Below are positions 1 through 8,256 of a stretch of DNA of 64,000 nucleotides, one piece after another. This DNA is from AP-15 sp963777435 (GTDB lineage Bacteria > Pseudomonadota > Alphaproteobacteria > ATCC43930 > CGMCC-115725), in NCBI GenBank assembly GCA_963777435.1, contig CAVZQT010000002.1, forward strand, positions 1,054,001 to 1,118,000. Direction: 5' to 3'. The notes beneath the pieces are model-generated. The model had not been told where the DNA came from and made no database searches. It worked only from the letters and a program-made list of their open reading frames with translations. The first letter of the stretch is position 1; each line of letters opens with the position of its first letter. Position numbers and translations under genes: made by a program.

Positions 1-186
1 CGACTTGATCCGTAAGGTCAATGCTTGATACGAGTGAAGAACGTCGGGGAGGAGATCCGCTGCGGGGGTTTGGAAGCATGCAGGGGAAGAGCGTTCAGTC
101 CGAACTGAGTTTTCGCGTACGAACTGACCCTCGGAGTGGTGCTGTTCTCAGGGTCGGGGCGTGACTGGCATCGTCGCTATGCTGGT
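1..186. other. No gene recognised
   Basis: I see no convincing coding region, RNA gene or repeat here on either strand. The short open frames lack recognisable motifs. Confidence 0.4.
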
Positions 187-490
187 TCAAGCCACGGGCG
201 CACCCGCCTTCTCGGCGGCTTTTTCAGGCGGCAAGGCCGGATCCCAATAGATTGCGAGAAGACGCCGACCCGTAACTTTGCTGCGGCGTCTGAGACGAGC
301 CAAACAAGTGGGGGCGCCATGTTTCGGGCTGGATCAGCTTGTCCCGCTCGAAACCGGCCTCGTCGGAGATCATCGGCGTGTTGGTGACGCCGCCCGGCAC
401 CAAGACATTCACGGTGACACCAGTGCCATCGAGACTGAGCGCCTCAAGCGCCGCCAAACTGTCTCGCGTGTTACCCAAAACGTTACCCAT
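187..490 (-). pseudogene. Remnant of a short-chain dehydrogenase (C-terminal part)
   Basis: The minus strand reads a typical SDR C-terminal half: TGVTVNVLVPGGVTNTPM, then ISDEAGF and a Gln-Pro-Glu-Thr segment. After a frameshift near 320 it continues as MAPPLVWLVSDAAAK. A second frameshift near 285 leads to a tail reading LLAIYWDPALPPEKAAEKAG before a stop at 187. The Rossmann GxxxGxG region and the YxxxK catalytic site are missing, so only the last third of a usual 250-280 residue protein is left. It lies just downstream of a tRNA-Arg gene. It is a non-functional scrap; the two shifts together with the missing 5' part make sequencing error alone an unlikely explanation. Confidence 0.7.
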
Positions 491-548
491 GGCCTCGAGC
501 GGATCCTTCGCCTCAGGTCCCGGCCTTCTCTAAAGGATTGTTAAATAA

Positions 549-625
549 TGGCGACCCCGGCAGGACTCGAACCTGCGACCACTCGCTTAGAAGGCGAGTG
601 CTCTATCCAACTGAGCTACGGGGCC
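549..625 (-). tRNA. tRNA-Arg (anticodon TCT)
   Basis: A complete cloverleaf is read on the minus strand. The acceptor arm GGCCCCG pairs with CGGGGTC (one G-T wobble). The D-arm contains AGCTCAGTTGGATAGAGC. The anticodon stem CTCGC/GCGAG holds the loop CTTCTAA (anticodon TCT), and the T-arm loop is TTCGAGT. The 3' CCA is encoded in the DNA. Confidence 0.95.
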
Positions 626-653
626 ACGCGGCCTAAGATGCCTCTGATAATTG

Positions 654-953
654 TCAGTGGCGGACGCGATCATAGCGGAAATTGTCCGCGTAGCTCTTGG
701 GTTTCTCGCTGATCGTTTGCGGCTGGATGACCGTGTAGCTCAGCCCCTGCCGCTCGGCAAAGGCCCTTGCTTCCTCAACCGTATCGAACTCCAACCGTAT
801 CTCGTTCAGGGTGTCGGCTGCACTGGTCCACCCCATCAGTGGGTCCCGCAAGCGACTGGTCACCGGCTCGAATTCGAGCACCCATTTTCGGGTCCCTCTA
901 CGGCCAGATTGCATCGCCGTCTTGGCCGGCCGGTAAATCCGCGCCTGCACCAT
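654..953 (-). CDS. NDUFS4-like ETC complex I subunit family protein
   Basis: This 99-residue protein begins MVQARIYRPAKTAMQSG and contains WVLEFEP, DPLMGWTSAADT and a C-terminal KPKSYADNF stretch. These are hallmarks of the 'ETC complex I subunit conserved region' family, the bacterial homologue of the 18-kDa accessory subunit (NDUFS4) of NADH:ubiquinone oxidoreductase. In alphaproteobacteria it associates with respiratory complex I at the inner membrane. The ATG at 953 is chosen because the frame upstream runs into the tRNA-Pro gene and because family members start M(V/x)xARIY. It lies between two tRNA genes on the same strand. The family is almost confined to alphaproteobacteria and mitochondria, which supports the taxonomic guess. 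Confidence 0.85.
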   Translation of the reverse strand: MVQARIYRPAKTAMQSGRRGTRKWVLEFEPVTSRLRDPLMGWTSAADTLNEIRLEFDTVEEARAFAERQGLSYTVIQPQTISEKPKSYADNFRYDRVRH

Positions 954-1011
954 TGCCAACCCCCAAGTCCAAACCCCGAAGCAGCTAAAGCCGGGACACC
1001 CAGCAGCGCGT

Positions 1012-1088
<77 letters not shown>

Positions 1089-1181
1089 CCTCTCGCGGAC
1101 GCAAACCTTTTAAATGGTCGGCGCGGATCACGCAACCAGACCGCCGCGGCAGCGCTCGGGCAGTCCGTTCCGCTCGGTGGT

Positions 1182-1703
1182 TTAGGCTGCGGCGGTCTCG
1201 GTCGAACGCCGCGGCTTGTCCTCGCCGATCTCCATCAGCACCCGCAAGGTCTCGCGGCCGCGCGACAGACGCGAGCGCACGGTCCCGATCGGGATGCCGA
1301 GAATTGTTGCAACCTCTTCGTAGCGCATGCCTTCGAGCCCAACCAGCAGGATCACCTGACGCTGCTCGTCCGGCAGGCGCGCCAATGCACGTTCGAGATC
1401 GCGCAGTTGGAGCGATGCCCCGGCGCTGGCATCGACGGTGAGCGCCGAAGCCACTTCCTCGACCGGGATCGAGGCCCCTTCACGCACTCCCCGGCGCACG
1501 TCGTTTACATGCTGATTATGCAAGATCGTAAAGAGCCAAGCCCGCAGATCGGTCCCAGGCTGCCACAAATGCTGTTTTGCGATCGCCCGGACAAGACAGC
1601 TTTGCACCAGATCGTCGGCGCGGGCGGCATCCCTGGTCAAGGCCCGCGCATACCGACGCAGACGGGGGATTTCGGTCTCGACAAGGCGTGCGAAATCGGT
1701 CAT
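1182..1703 (-). CDS. ECF-family RNA polymerase sigma factor
   Basis: A 173-residue sigma-70 family protein of ECF size with only regions 2 and 4. Region 2 (about residues 8-75) contains RRYARALTRDAARADDLVQ and DLRAWLFTILHNQHVND. Region 4 (about residues 105-160) contains LARLPDEQRQVILLVGLEGM and the helix-turn-helix YEEVATILGIPIGTVRSRLS. It directs core RNA polymerase to a small stress or envelope regulon. A GTG nine bases upstream (1712) could also start it; the ATG at 1703 has a weak GGGGTGGA ribosome site. No anti-sigma gene is adjacent, so its control cannot be read here. Confidence 0.9.
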   Translation of the reverse strand: MTDFARLVETEIPRLRRYARALTRDAARADDLVQSCLVRAIAKQHLWQPGTDLRAWLFTILHNQHVNDVRRGVREGASIPVEEVASALTVDASAGASLQLRDLERALARLPDEQRQVILLVGLEGMRYEEVATILGIPIGTVRSRLSRGRETLRVLMEIGEDKPRRSTETAAA

Positions 1704-1950
1704 TAGGTCCACCCCATTTTGGTATGCCGTTCGGGGTTGGGCCCCGACCAGCGGATGGCCTTGGATATAAAGGGTCGCTGTAAACTGCTGATGTACCGCC
1801 CAAAACTGATGGTAAAAAGTTGTAGTCGTCGGTAATGCGACGTATCCGCTTTGTAATCGAGGCTACATTAGGTAACCGAGATCGCGGCAGCCGGGTAACG
1901 CAGCCGGATTGACGAGCTCTCCCGCTCCGCCTAGTGTGCCGCGCCGTAGC
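1704..1950. other. Intergenic region upstream of the sigma factor
   Basis: About 250 bases between the divergent sigma-factor gene and tRNA-Lys. It must hold both promoters. I cannot assign -35/-10 boxes with confidence. Confidence 0.4.
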
Positions 1951-2026
1951 GAGCCTGTAGCTCAGCCGGTAGAGCAACTGACTTTTAATCAGTAGGTCAT
2001 GGGTTCGAATCCCATCGGGCTCACCA
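1951..2026 (+). tRNA. tRNA-Lys (anticodon TTT)
   Basis: The acceptor GAGCCTG pairs with CGGGCTC (one T-G wobble). The D-arm is TAGCTCAGCCGGTAGAGC, the anticodon stem ACTGA/TCAGT encloses CTTTTAA (anticodon TTT), the T-loop is TTCGAAT and CCA is encoded. Confidence 0.95.
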
Positions 2027-2036
2027 AATGGATCAA

Positions 2037-2471
2037 TTACTTACATACAAAAATTCCGAGCGCTTTGACCGCGGGGGTAACAACACGGGTAACACCGACG
2101 CAACGGAGTGCGTTGAGCTGGCCAAGGACGCGCTGCAGCCGGTGACCCGGGCGTTCACGGATCCGGCTTCCAATTGTCGATGCGGCAGAGCAGCTTGCGA
2201 ACAGCGGCTTCGAAGACCTCGGAACGCATTTTGAGCAGGCGGTGGTCTGAGCTCTACCGCTTGAGCACCTTGGCGATGGCGTCGCCGCGCAGGCGGGCAC
2301 GTTGCGGCAGCCCACAGCCCAGCATGGCTGCAGATACGCTCGGAAGTCGGGAGTGATGTCGCTACCAGAGGCGGCGATGAACGCAGCGTCCATCACCCTG
2401 GTCATGCCGGCAACCTTGGGCAGCTCCACGAGGGCGTACTCCACGACATAATCGCCGAGCAGCGCAGCCAA
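2037..2471 (-). pseudogene. Degenerate open frame of unknown function
   Basis: The first about 45 residues (MAALLGDYVVEYALVELPKV ... ITPDFRAYLQ) look like real protein. The rest of the frame becomes Cys/Ser/Pro-rich, while another frame reads SDHRLLKMRSEVFEAAVRKL and CRIDNWKPDP. At least one frameshift therefore seems to interrupt a gene of about 110 residues. I do not recognise the family. Its 3' end abuts the tRNA-Lys gene, a common integration site, so it may be the edge of a lost mobile element; that is inference. Confidence 0.35.
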
Positions 2472-2519
2472 TCATTTGCGCCAATTCATTCTTACCACAG
2501 CTATCCCGGCGCGCGCCTG

Positions 2520-3209
2520 CTAGCCCTCAACTTCGCTTCGCTCGATCAGCGACGGATCGTTATTCTTGACGCTGCCGACGCGCGGACTAACCGGCCAGCA
2601 GATCATTACATCGGATGGGTAGGGGACGAGCAGCGATTTGAGCAGCGGCATGTCGGCTGGTTCCTCGCCGAGCCAGACCGGCCATGCGTCGGGCTCGAGG
2701 ACGACCGGCATGCGGTTGTGGAGCTTCGCGCACAATTCGTTTGGCGTCGTGGTGATAATCGCGAAGCTGCGTATCCACTCTCCGGCCGGCGAATGCCAGT
2801 TCTCCCATAAACCTGCCAGCGCCATGATACCGCCGCCCTTGAGCGCGATCGCATAGGGCTGTTTGCCGCTCGGGGTCTTTTGCCACTCGTAAAAATTGTC
2901 GACCGGCACAAGGCAGCGTCGGCGCTCGAAGGCCTGGCGGAAAGCGGGCCTGGTCTCGATCCCCTCGGCCTTGGCGTTGATGTTGGCAAAGCCGACCTTG
3001 ATGTCCTTGGCCCAGTACGGCACCAGGCCCCAGCGCATCATATTGAGACTGCGTTCACCGGCCTTGGCGTCGTACCGGACGACGGGCAGGGGATCGGTCG
3101 GCGCCACGTTCCAGCTCGGAGGGAAATTCGGCGTCGGACGATCGGGCGGAATCGAGAAGACGAGTTTGATCTCGCTGACGTCGGATGACAGGCTTGCGCG
3201 GCCACACAT
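2520..3209 (-). CDS. SOS-response-associated peptidase (SRAP/YedK/HMCES family)
   Basis: 229 residues. SRAP proteins cross-link through Cys2 to abasic sites in single-stranded DNA and shield them. The start at 3209 is fixed by the MCGR N-terminus, because Met1 removal exposes the catalytic Cys2. Other family landmarks are present: NVAPT (34-38), MRWGLVPYWAK (58-68), the ANINAKAE loop with the active-site Asn near 78, FYEW with Glu108, and LHNRMP with His164. Length matches the family (220-240). It stands alone on the minus strand; no lexA box is evident to me. Function by homology is secure, while substrate and regulation are general family knowledge. Confidence 0.93.
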   Translation of the reverse strand: MCGRASLSSDVSEIKLVFSIPPDRPTPNFPPSWNVAPTDPLPVVRYDAKAGERSLNMMRWGLVPYWAKDIKVGFANINAKAEGIETRPAFRQAFERRRCLVPVDNFYEWQKTPSGKQPYAIALKGGGIMALAGLWENWHSPAGEWIRSFAIITTTPNELCAKLHNRMPVVLEPDAWPVWLGEEPADMPLLKSLLVPYPSDVMICWPVSPRVGSVKNNDPSLIERSEVEG

Positions 3210-3411
3210 GGCCGTAGAAATGGCCCCGCTGGGCTCCCGGACAACCAATACTTCCTCAACGCTGCGCTGGCCCGCCGCTTTCGTGTCCCTAAGCGCGCCG
3301 GGTCGACCGCCGAGATCGGCGACGGGGCGTTTCGAGTGCGCGACGATCCGTGCAAACTGTCTCCGAACCCTCAAGACATTTTGAGGATCGGGCGGAAATC
3401 GTCCCGCTGCC

Positions 3412-3831
3412 TCAGCATTGCATCAGCTCGATGCTGACACCGTCGGGGGCGGCGACGTAGCACAGCAGGCTCCCGCCAACGCCTCTCTTCAATTCGACGG
3501 GAAAGGTGACACCCTTTGCAAGCAGCCGGTCGCAGAACGCTGTGAGATCGCCCTGATACAGAAAGCCAAAATGGTCGATCCCCCGCGCATCATGGCTGGA
3601 AAAATCGGCGAATTGGCGGATCGGCCGGGCCTCGACTGGAGCCTCGCCTGGTCGTCGGCCGCGAATGAGGATCGTCACGCCGCCGAGATCGACAAAAATC
3701 TGAGGGGCGCCACGGGCCATTGTATTGCTGGCGATCGTCGCCCCGAACATCTCGACGTACCAGTTCTCCGAGGCTTCCGGATCTTGGCTGATGATGTGAA
3801 CATGGTCGAACTTGAAGGCTGGATTGCTCAT
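3412..3831 (-). CDS. VOC-family (glyoxalase/bleomycin-resistance fold) protein
   Basis: 139 residues with one vicinal-oxygen-chelate module: FDHVHIISQDPEASENWYVE at the start, VDLGGVTILI and GIDHFGFLYQGDL in the middle, and APDGVSIELMQ at the end. His10/His12-type and terminal Glu metal ligands are placed as in the fold. Members include lactoylglutathione lyases, epimerases and ring-cleavage dioxygenases; which one cannot be told. It is divergent from the dehydrogenase gene at 3913, with about 80 bases between, so they may share a promoter region. Confidence 0.8.
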   Translation of the reverse strand: MSNPAFKFDHVHIISQDPEASENWYVEMFGATIASNTMARGAPQIFVDLGGVTILIRGRRPGEAPVEARPIRQFADFSSHDARGIDHFGFLYQGDLTAFCDRLLAKGVTFPVELKRGVGGSLLCYVAAPDGVSIELMQC

Positions 3832-3912
3832 CGTCCTTCCTCGTCTGCGGAATCGACCGGGCCGATCGGGTCGCTGGCCCGCGCCCGCCCGCTAGTGTGA
3901 GAGTAATGCGTC

Positions 3913-4881
3913 ATGATCGCAGCCGCCCAGAACATCATCATTTGCTTCGCGCATGTCGCGTATCAGCTGCACGAGCGGTTCGTGGCGCTCGAGACCGGCA
4001 TCAACAGCTTTGCGGTCCGCGACCCCGAGACCCTGATGAAGCGGGTCGGCGAGGCTGACGTGCTGGTGATCTCCGGACTATGGCAGGACCAGCTCCTCCA
4101 GCAGACGAAACGGCTCCGGTTTATCCAGTCGATCGGCGCCGGCACCGACCAGTTCCCGCGCGAAGAGCTGACAAAACGCGGCATTCGCCTGGCCAGCGCC
4201 CGTGGCGTTAACGCCCGCGCAGTGGCCGAGCATGCGATGGCGCTAATGCTCGCATTGAGCCGCCGTCTTCCCGAGGCCCGTGACAACCAACGCCGGCGCT
4301 TCTGGCGGGGAATGATCGGCAATCTCTCTCAACGCGAGGACGAGCTCGGCAACAAGACACTGCTTATTGTCGGGCTGGGCGACATCGGCGGACGACTGGC
4401 CCGATTGGCCAAGGCCTTCGATATGCGTGTCGTCGGGCTACGGCGCCATCCTGCTTCTGGTCGTGGTGCCGCGGATACGGTGCATGCTATGGATGAGCTC
4501 GACGCGTTGCTGCCCGACGCCGATTTTATCGTTCTAACCTGTCCGCTTACCACCGAAACCGAGAACCTGATCGATGCCGAGGCGCTCGGGCGGATGAAAT
4601 CAACTGCCTATCTCGTGAACGTCGCTCGCGGGCGGGTGGTCGATCAGGCAGCACTGATCGAGGCACTGGCGACGCGCCGGATAGCGGGCGCGGCCATCGA
4701 TGTGACGACAGAGGAGCCGTTAACGCCCAGTTCGCCGCTGTGGGCGATGGAGCATGTCCTGATCACGCCTCACACCGCAGGCGAGACGCGGCGATATGAG
4801 GACAATGTGATCGAAATCCTACTCGACAATCTGCGGCGTCTGTGGCGTGGCGAAGAGCAATTGCGCAACCAAATCGTCTGA
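3913..4881 (+). CDS. D-2-hydroxyacid dehydrogenase (NAD(P)-dependent)
   Basis: 322 residues. It interconverts 2-hydroxy and 2-keto acids with NAD(P). The nucleotide-binding fold is shown by VGLGDIGGRLARLAKAF. The catalytic triad is visible: Arg239 in NVARGRVVDQ, Glu268 in TTEEPL and His287 in LITPHTAGET. The N-terminal catalytic half carries IQSIGAGTDQF and ASARGVNARAVAEHAMAL, as in phosphoglycerate- and glyoxylate-type members. The substrate cannot be specified. The start ATG at 3913 follows TGAGAGTAATGCGTC; no strong ribosome site is seen. It is convergent with the LLM oxidoreductase gene. Confidence 0.9.
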   Translation: MIAAAQNIIICFAHVAYQLHERFVALETGINSFAVRDPETLMKRVGEADVLVISGLWQDQLLQQTKRLRFIQSIGAGTDQFPREELTKRGIRLASARGVNARAVAEHAMALMLALSRRLPEARDNQRRRFWRGMIGNLSQREDELGNKTLLIVGLGDIGGRLARLAKAFDMRVVGLRRHPASGRGAADTVHAMDELDALLPDADFIVLTCPLTTETENLIDAEALGRMKSTAYLVNVARGRVVDQAALIEALATRRIAGAAIDVTTEEPLTPSSPLWAMEHVLITPHTAGETRRYEDNVIEILLDNLRRLWRGEEQLRNQIV

Positions 4882-4940
4882 GGCCCGCTGCACGCTGCGC
4901 TCCCGCGGTTGGATTAGCGCAGCAGGCCAGGGGACGGAGC

Positions 4941-5918
4941 CTAGGGCTCAAAAATCTCGCCAAGCCGCTGGATTGAGCTCAATACCTTCTCCTGCGGCAG
5001 CCCCGGCCATTGGCAGCGCATGATAAAGTGGTCGACCCCCAACAGCTCGCGACAGCGCGCGATCTCTTCTGCGACCGACACCTTGTCGCCAATGATGAAC
5101 CGGTCGCGCGCGAAGTCTTCGAACGAACCCTGTGAGGACCGGTCCTGCAGTCCCCATGTCGCATAGGCGCTGTATTTGTATTCGAGCGGCCCGCGGCATT
5201 CGTCAAATGCGGTTGCATGGTGCTCGCCGACATAGCATTCGACGGTGATCGGGTATTCGATCGGTGTGCGGCCGTATTCCTTTAATGCCGCACGATAGGT
5301 CTGCATCAGCGGCTTCACTTTGCCGAGCCCGCTGGTGTTGACGATCAGCCAGGCGTCGCCAATCCGCGCCGCGCGCCTCACCGACACCTCGGCCTGCCCA
5401 GCGATATAGAGCGGCGGGCCACCCGGCCGAATTGGCTTCAGGCTGAGGCCGGCGTCATTGACCGTGTAGAAGCGGCCCTGATGGCTAACCCGGTCTTCGG
5501 TCCACAGCCGACGCATCAAGGCGATGCTTTCGTTGAACCGTGGCGCTCGCTCCGCGAGGGGAATGCCAAACGCGTCGAACTCCGGTTGGCGGTAGCCTAA
5601 GCCGATGCCGAGGATAAAGTTGCCGCCGGTCAGCACATCGAGCGTGGCGGCTTCTTCGGCGACATGAACAGGGTTGAGCGGCGGCAGGATCAGGATATTC
5701 GGTCCGATCGTCATGCCTTGCGCGTGCGCGGCGACATAGGCCATGACTGGTGTAATCTGCAGCATCTGCAGCGGGTAGGTCAGCCAGTGGTGCGGAAACC
5801 ATAGGGAAGCAAAGCCAGCCTCACGCGCCGCGCGCACCTGCGCGACCATCTCCGGGACCCGCTCCGCCAGGCTAACGCCCTCCGGGAACTGCGTGTTGAT
5901 GAAAAGGCCGACCTTCAT
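4941..5918 (-). CDS. LLM-class flavin-dependent oxidoreductase
   Basis: 325 residues, luciferase-like TIM barrel using F420 or FMN. The start MKVGLFINTQFPEGVSLAER at 5918 is preceded by an excellent ribosome site (CGGAGGGGAGCC). Family signatures are GFASLWFPHHW, ANPVHVAEEAATLDVLTGG-like text (here LNPVHVAEEAATLDVLTGG), FILGIGLGYRQPEFDAFG, FNESIALMRRLWTEDRV and IYIAGQAE-like PLYIAGQAEVSVRRAARIGD. It probably oxygenates or dehydrogenates a small organic molecule; the substrate is unknown. A second LLM gene lies at 27034. Confidence 0.88.
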   Translation of the reverse strand: MKVGLFINTQFPEGVSLAERVPEMVAQVRAAREAGFASLWFPHHWLTYPLQMLQITPVMAYVAAHAQGMTIGPNILILPPLNPVHVAEEAATLDVLTGGNFILGIGLGYRQPEFDAFGIPLAERAPRFNESIALMRRLWTEDRVSHQGRFYTVNDAGLSLKPIRPGGPPLYIAGQAEVSVRRAARIGDAWLIVNTSGLGKVKPLMQTYRAALKEYGRTPIEYPITVECYVGEHHATAFDECRGPLEYKYSAYATWGLQDRSSQGSFEDFARDRFIIGDKVSVAEEIARCRELLGVDHFIMRCQWPGLPQEKVLSSIQRLGEIFEP

Positions 5919-6033
5919 GGCTCCCCTCCGCTTGCCGCGCGCAGTGTATGCTGTTCCGTCGATCCCGGTCTCGATGAATAGCAGCTTGCCCGGGTAAGGG
6001 TTCGGTAGGTTTTTTGAGGTTGCGCTGGATGCT

Positions 6034-6535
6034 TCAGGGCGGTGGAGGCTGGCGCACAACCTCACGCGCCGGCTTGTCCTCGCGCACGCCCTCATAGACG
6101 ACCTGCCGCAACAGGCCGTCGTCGGTCCAGGTCAGGTACTTGACCTCCACAACCAGCTCGGGCCGAACCCAATGGATCCGCGACAGCACCAGCGGCGCGC
6201 CGAACCGGGTCGAGCGGGGCGGCGGCACATCGAGCGGCATCCTGTCGGTCTGCAGCGGCTGCAACCGGCGCAGCAGATCACTGAGCTGATCGGCCCGCAT
6301 CCCGGTACCCACCCGGCCGGCGTAAATCAGCCTTCCGCCCGGATCATAATAGCCGAGCAGCAATGCGCCGATAAACGGGCGACTGCCTTCGGGGTCGGTC
6401 CAACCGACAACGACAAACTCTTCCCGGTTGGGGCATTTGATCTTGAGCCACAGGCCGCGATCGCCAGGGTTGTATGGAGCATCGAGCCGCTTCGAAACCA
6501 TGCCTTCGAGCCCGAGCGCGCAAGCCTGGCGGTGA
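6034..6535 (-). pseudogene. ligD: 3' fragment of an ATP-dependent DNA ligase (LigD type)
   Basis: About 165 residues matching the C-terminal half of an ATP-dependent DNA ligase domain: ALGLEGMVSKRLDAPY (nucleotidyl-transferase motif IV region), GLWLKIKCPNREEFVV (motif V), GWTDPEGSR, GALLLGYYDPGGRLIYAGRV and the C-terminal WVRPELVVEVKYLTWTDDG. The 5' part, with the adenylated lysine motif KxDG and any primase or nuclease domains, is missing. The frame passes into IS630 sequence at about 6535. The original gene, involved in bacterial non-homologous end joining with Ku, was cut by an insertion followed by deletion. No ku gene is in the window. Confidence 0.85.
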
Positions 6536-6885
6536 AATGCCGGACCTTGCCCGCCGGCAAGCTCGTCCACGTCGTTCTCGACAACTACGCCGTCCACAAG
6601 CACCCCAAAGTGCGTGCCTGGCTCGCGCGGCATCCCAGGTGGACGTTTCACTTCACTCCGACCTCGTGCTCCTGGGCCAATGCGGTCGAAAGTTTTTTTG
6701 CCACGCTGACCCGCCGGCGATTGCAACGCGGTGTCTTCCGCTCGCTCGTCGACCTGCAAGCGGCGATTAACCGCTACCTCGGCGAGCACAACCGCAAACC
6801 CAAACCGTTCGTCTGGACCGCCGACCCCGACCGCATCATCGAAAAGGTCAATCGTGGGCACCAAGCGATCGCGTCAGACCACTAG
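6536..6885 (+). mobile_element. IS630-family transposase, 3' fragment
   Basis: The plus strand encodes the last about 115 residues of an IS630/Tc1-like DDE transposase: LPAGKLVHVVLDNYAVHKHP (second catalytic Asp in LDNY), HFTPTSCSWANAVESFF (catalytic Glu in VESFF), TRRRLQRGVFRSLVDLQAAI and KPFVWTADPDRIIEKV. The N-terminal helix-turn-helix and the first Asp are lost. The fragment begins exactly where ligase homology on the opposite strand ends, so it marks an IS-mediated deletion junction. I found no convincing right-hand terminal repeat after the stop at 6885. Confidence 0.85.
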
Positions 6886-6929
6886 ATTGCCAAAACCGGG
6901 TGCCACTCGGCCGGGCCGGCCGGGCGAGG

Positions 6930-7036
6930 GACATCACGCACGGGATTTGTTTCTGGCTTTCGACACATCAAGCTACATGACCGACGCCGAGTGGTGATCG
7001 ACGGCGGGATGACTGGAGGCACACAACGCGCTGGAG
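6930..7036 (+). pseudogene. C-terminal scrap of a second SDR gene
   Basis: The plus strand reads DLFLAFDTSSYMTDAEW and, after a one-base shift at about 6990, VIDGGMTGGTQ. Together these match the invariant SDR ending FLASD-SSYxTGxxxxxDGG. Nothing of the rest of the gene remains. About 220 bases follow before the intact SDR gene on the other strand, and I see nothing in them. Confidence 0.55.
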
Positions 7037-7256
7037 CTAAAGTGCAGTCTTCTGCATCTGCGAAGTGCGACTTTTGCGGAAAACCCCATAAGTATTATCT
7101 ATGGGAGATTCCGCTAAACTCGCATTACCGCGCAGTTTGTACCCTCACCGCGCCATCACCCTCACGTGGTCGAGCGATCGCGGTCGTGATCACACCCACG
7201 GGTGGCCCTATCCCTTGCCTCGACTGGTCTGCGATCGGCGTCAGATGCAGCAACGG

Positions 7257-8000
7257 TCATTGCGCGATGAAACCGCCGTCGATGACCAACTCCGTGCCGG
7301 TAACAAACGAGGCCTCGTCGGATGCCAAGAACAGAACGCCATAGGCCACTTCAATGGGCTTGCCGATCCGCCGCAGTGGCGTCGCAGCGATTTTGTCATT
7401 TCGTTCGCCGGCATTGGTGGCGTTGAGCATCGGCGGCATGTAACCCGGATGCACGGTGTTGACGCGGACACCGGATGGGCCGTATCGCACGGCCGCGGCC
7501 TTTGAGTAGATCCGCACAGCGCCCTTGGACGCAGGATAGGCGGGATGTCCGCTGGCGCTGCCAACAAATCCCATGATCGAGCTGATGTTGACGATCGACC
7601 CGCCGCCGGTTTTCGCCATCTGCTCAGCGGCAAGTTTAGTGCCGAGAAACACGCTGGTTTGGTTGACCGCGATGATGCGGTGCCAGCCCTCAAGGCCGTC
7701 AGGATCACCGACTGAACTGCCTGAAATGCCTGCATTATTTACAAGGATATCGAGCCTGCCATAGGCCGCCACCGCGTTGGCGATCAAACCGGTCCACTCC
7801 GCTTCGCTGGTGACGTCGATCTTTGCGGCTGTCGCTTCCCCACCACCAGCCCGGATGTCGGCGGCGACCAATTCGGCATCCCTTGCGAGAACGTCGGCGA
7901 CAATCACCTTGGCGCCCTCAGTCGCGAATAGGCGAGCCTCGGCTTCTCCCATGCCATGGGCACCGCCGGTGATGATCGCAACTTTGTCTTTCAGACGCAT
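7257..8000 (-). CDS. SDR-family NAD(P)-dependent oxidoreductase
   Basis: 247 residues, classical short-chain dehydrogenase. The cofactor site TGGAHGMG is at residues 11-18 and NNAG follows in ILVNNAGISG. The catalytic Ser is in IVNISSIMGF, Tyr155 and Lys159 are in YPASK, and the end reads FLASDEASFVTGTELVIDGG. The start ATG at 8000 gives the usual RLKDKVAIITGG beginning; a longer frame upstream is not needed. Such enzymes oxidise alcohols or reduce ketones of steroid-, sugar- or aromatic-derived substrates; which one is not decidable here. Confidence 0.92.
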   Translation of the reverse strand: MRLKDKVAIITGGAHGMGEAEARLFATEGAKVIVADVLARDAELVAADIRAGGGEATAAKIDVTSEAEWTGLIANAVAAYGRLDILVNNAGISGSSVGDPDGLEGWHRIIAVNQTSVFLGTKLAAEQMAKTGGGSIVNISSIMGFVGSASGHPAYPASKGAVRIYSKAAAVRYGPSGVRVNTVHPGYMPPMLNATNAGERNDKIAATPLRRIGKPIEVAYGVLFLASDEASFVTGTELVIDGGFIAQ

Positions 8001-8256
8001 GGGCTGTCTCCGCTTTTTGCCAGCCAGCCGATCATAAACCACGGCTGGGCTTCGCGGGGCAGATTCGCTGGCGCCGGCCGGGCTGCTTATTCCTGCGTCC
8101 TTTGTGCTCGCCGAGGCGCAGAGTTCGCTCTAGCCTCGCCCGTTACTGGCTAGAGGAAAATCAGCAATTTGGCCTGTAGGACACCGGTAGGCGCCTGTGG
8201 CGGCCAGGCCCTGGGGCTCGCCCGTATTGTTCCCTGCGGCGGGATTCTGCCGGCTG

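Noticed and set aside
2037..2471. Phage integrase remnant next to tRNA-Lys
   Set aside because: No catalytic R-H-R-Y pattern could be found in any frame, so only 'degenerate frame' is reported.
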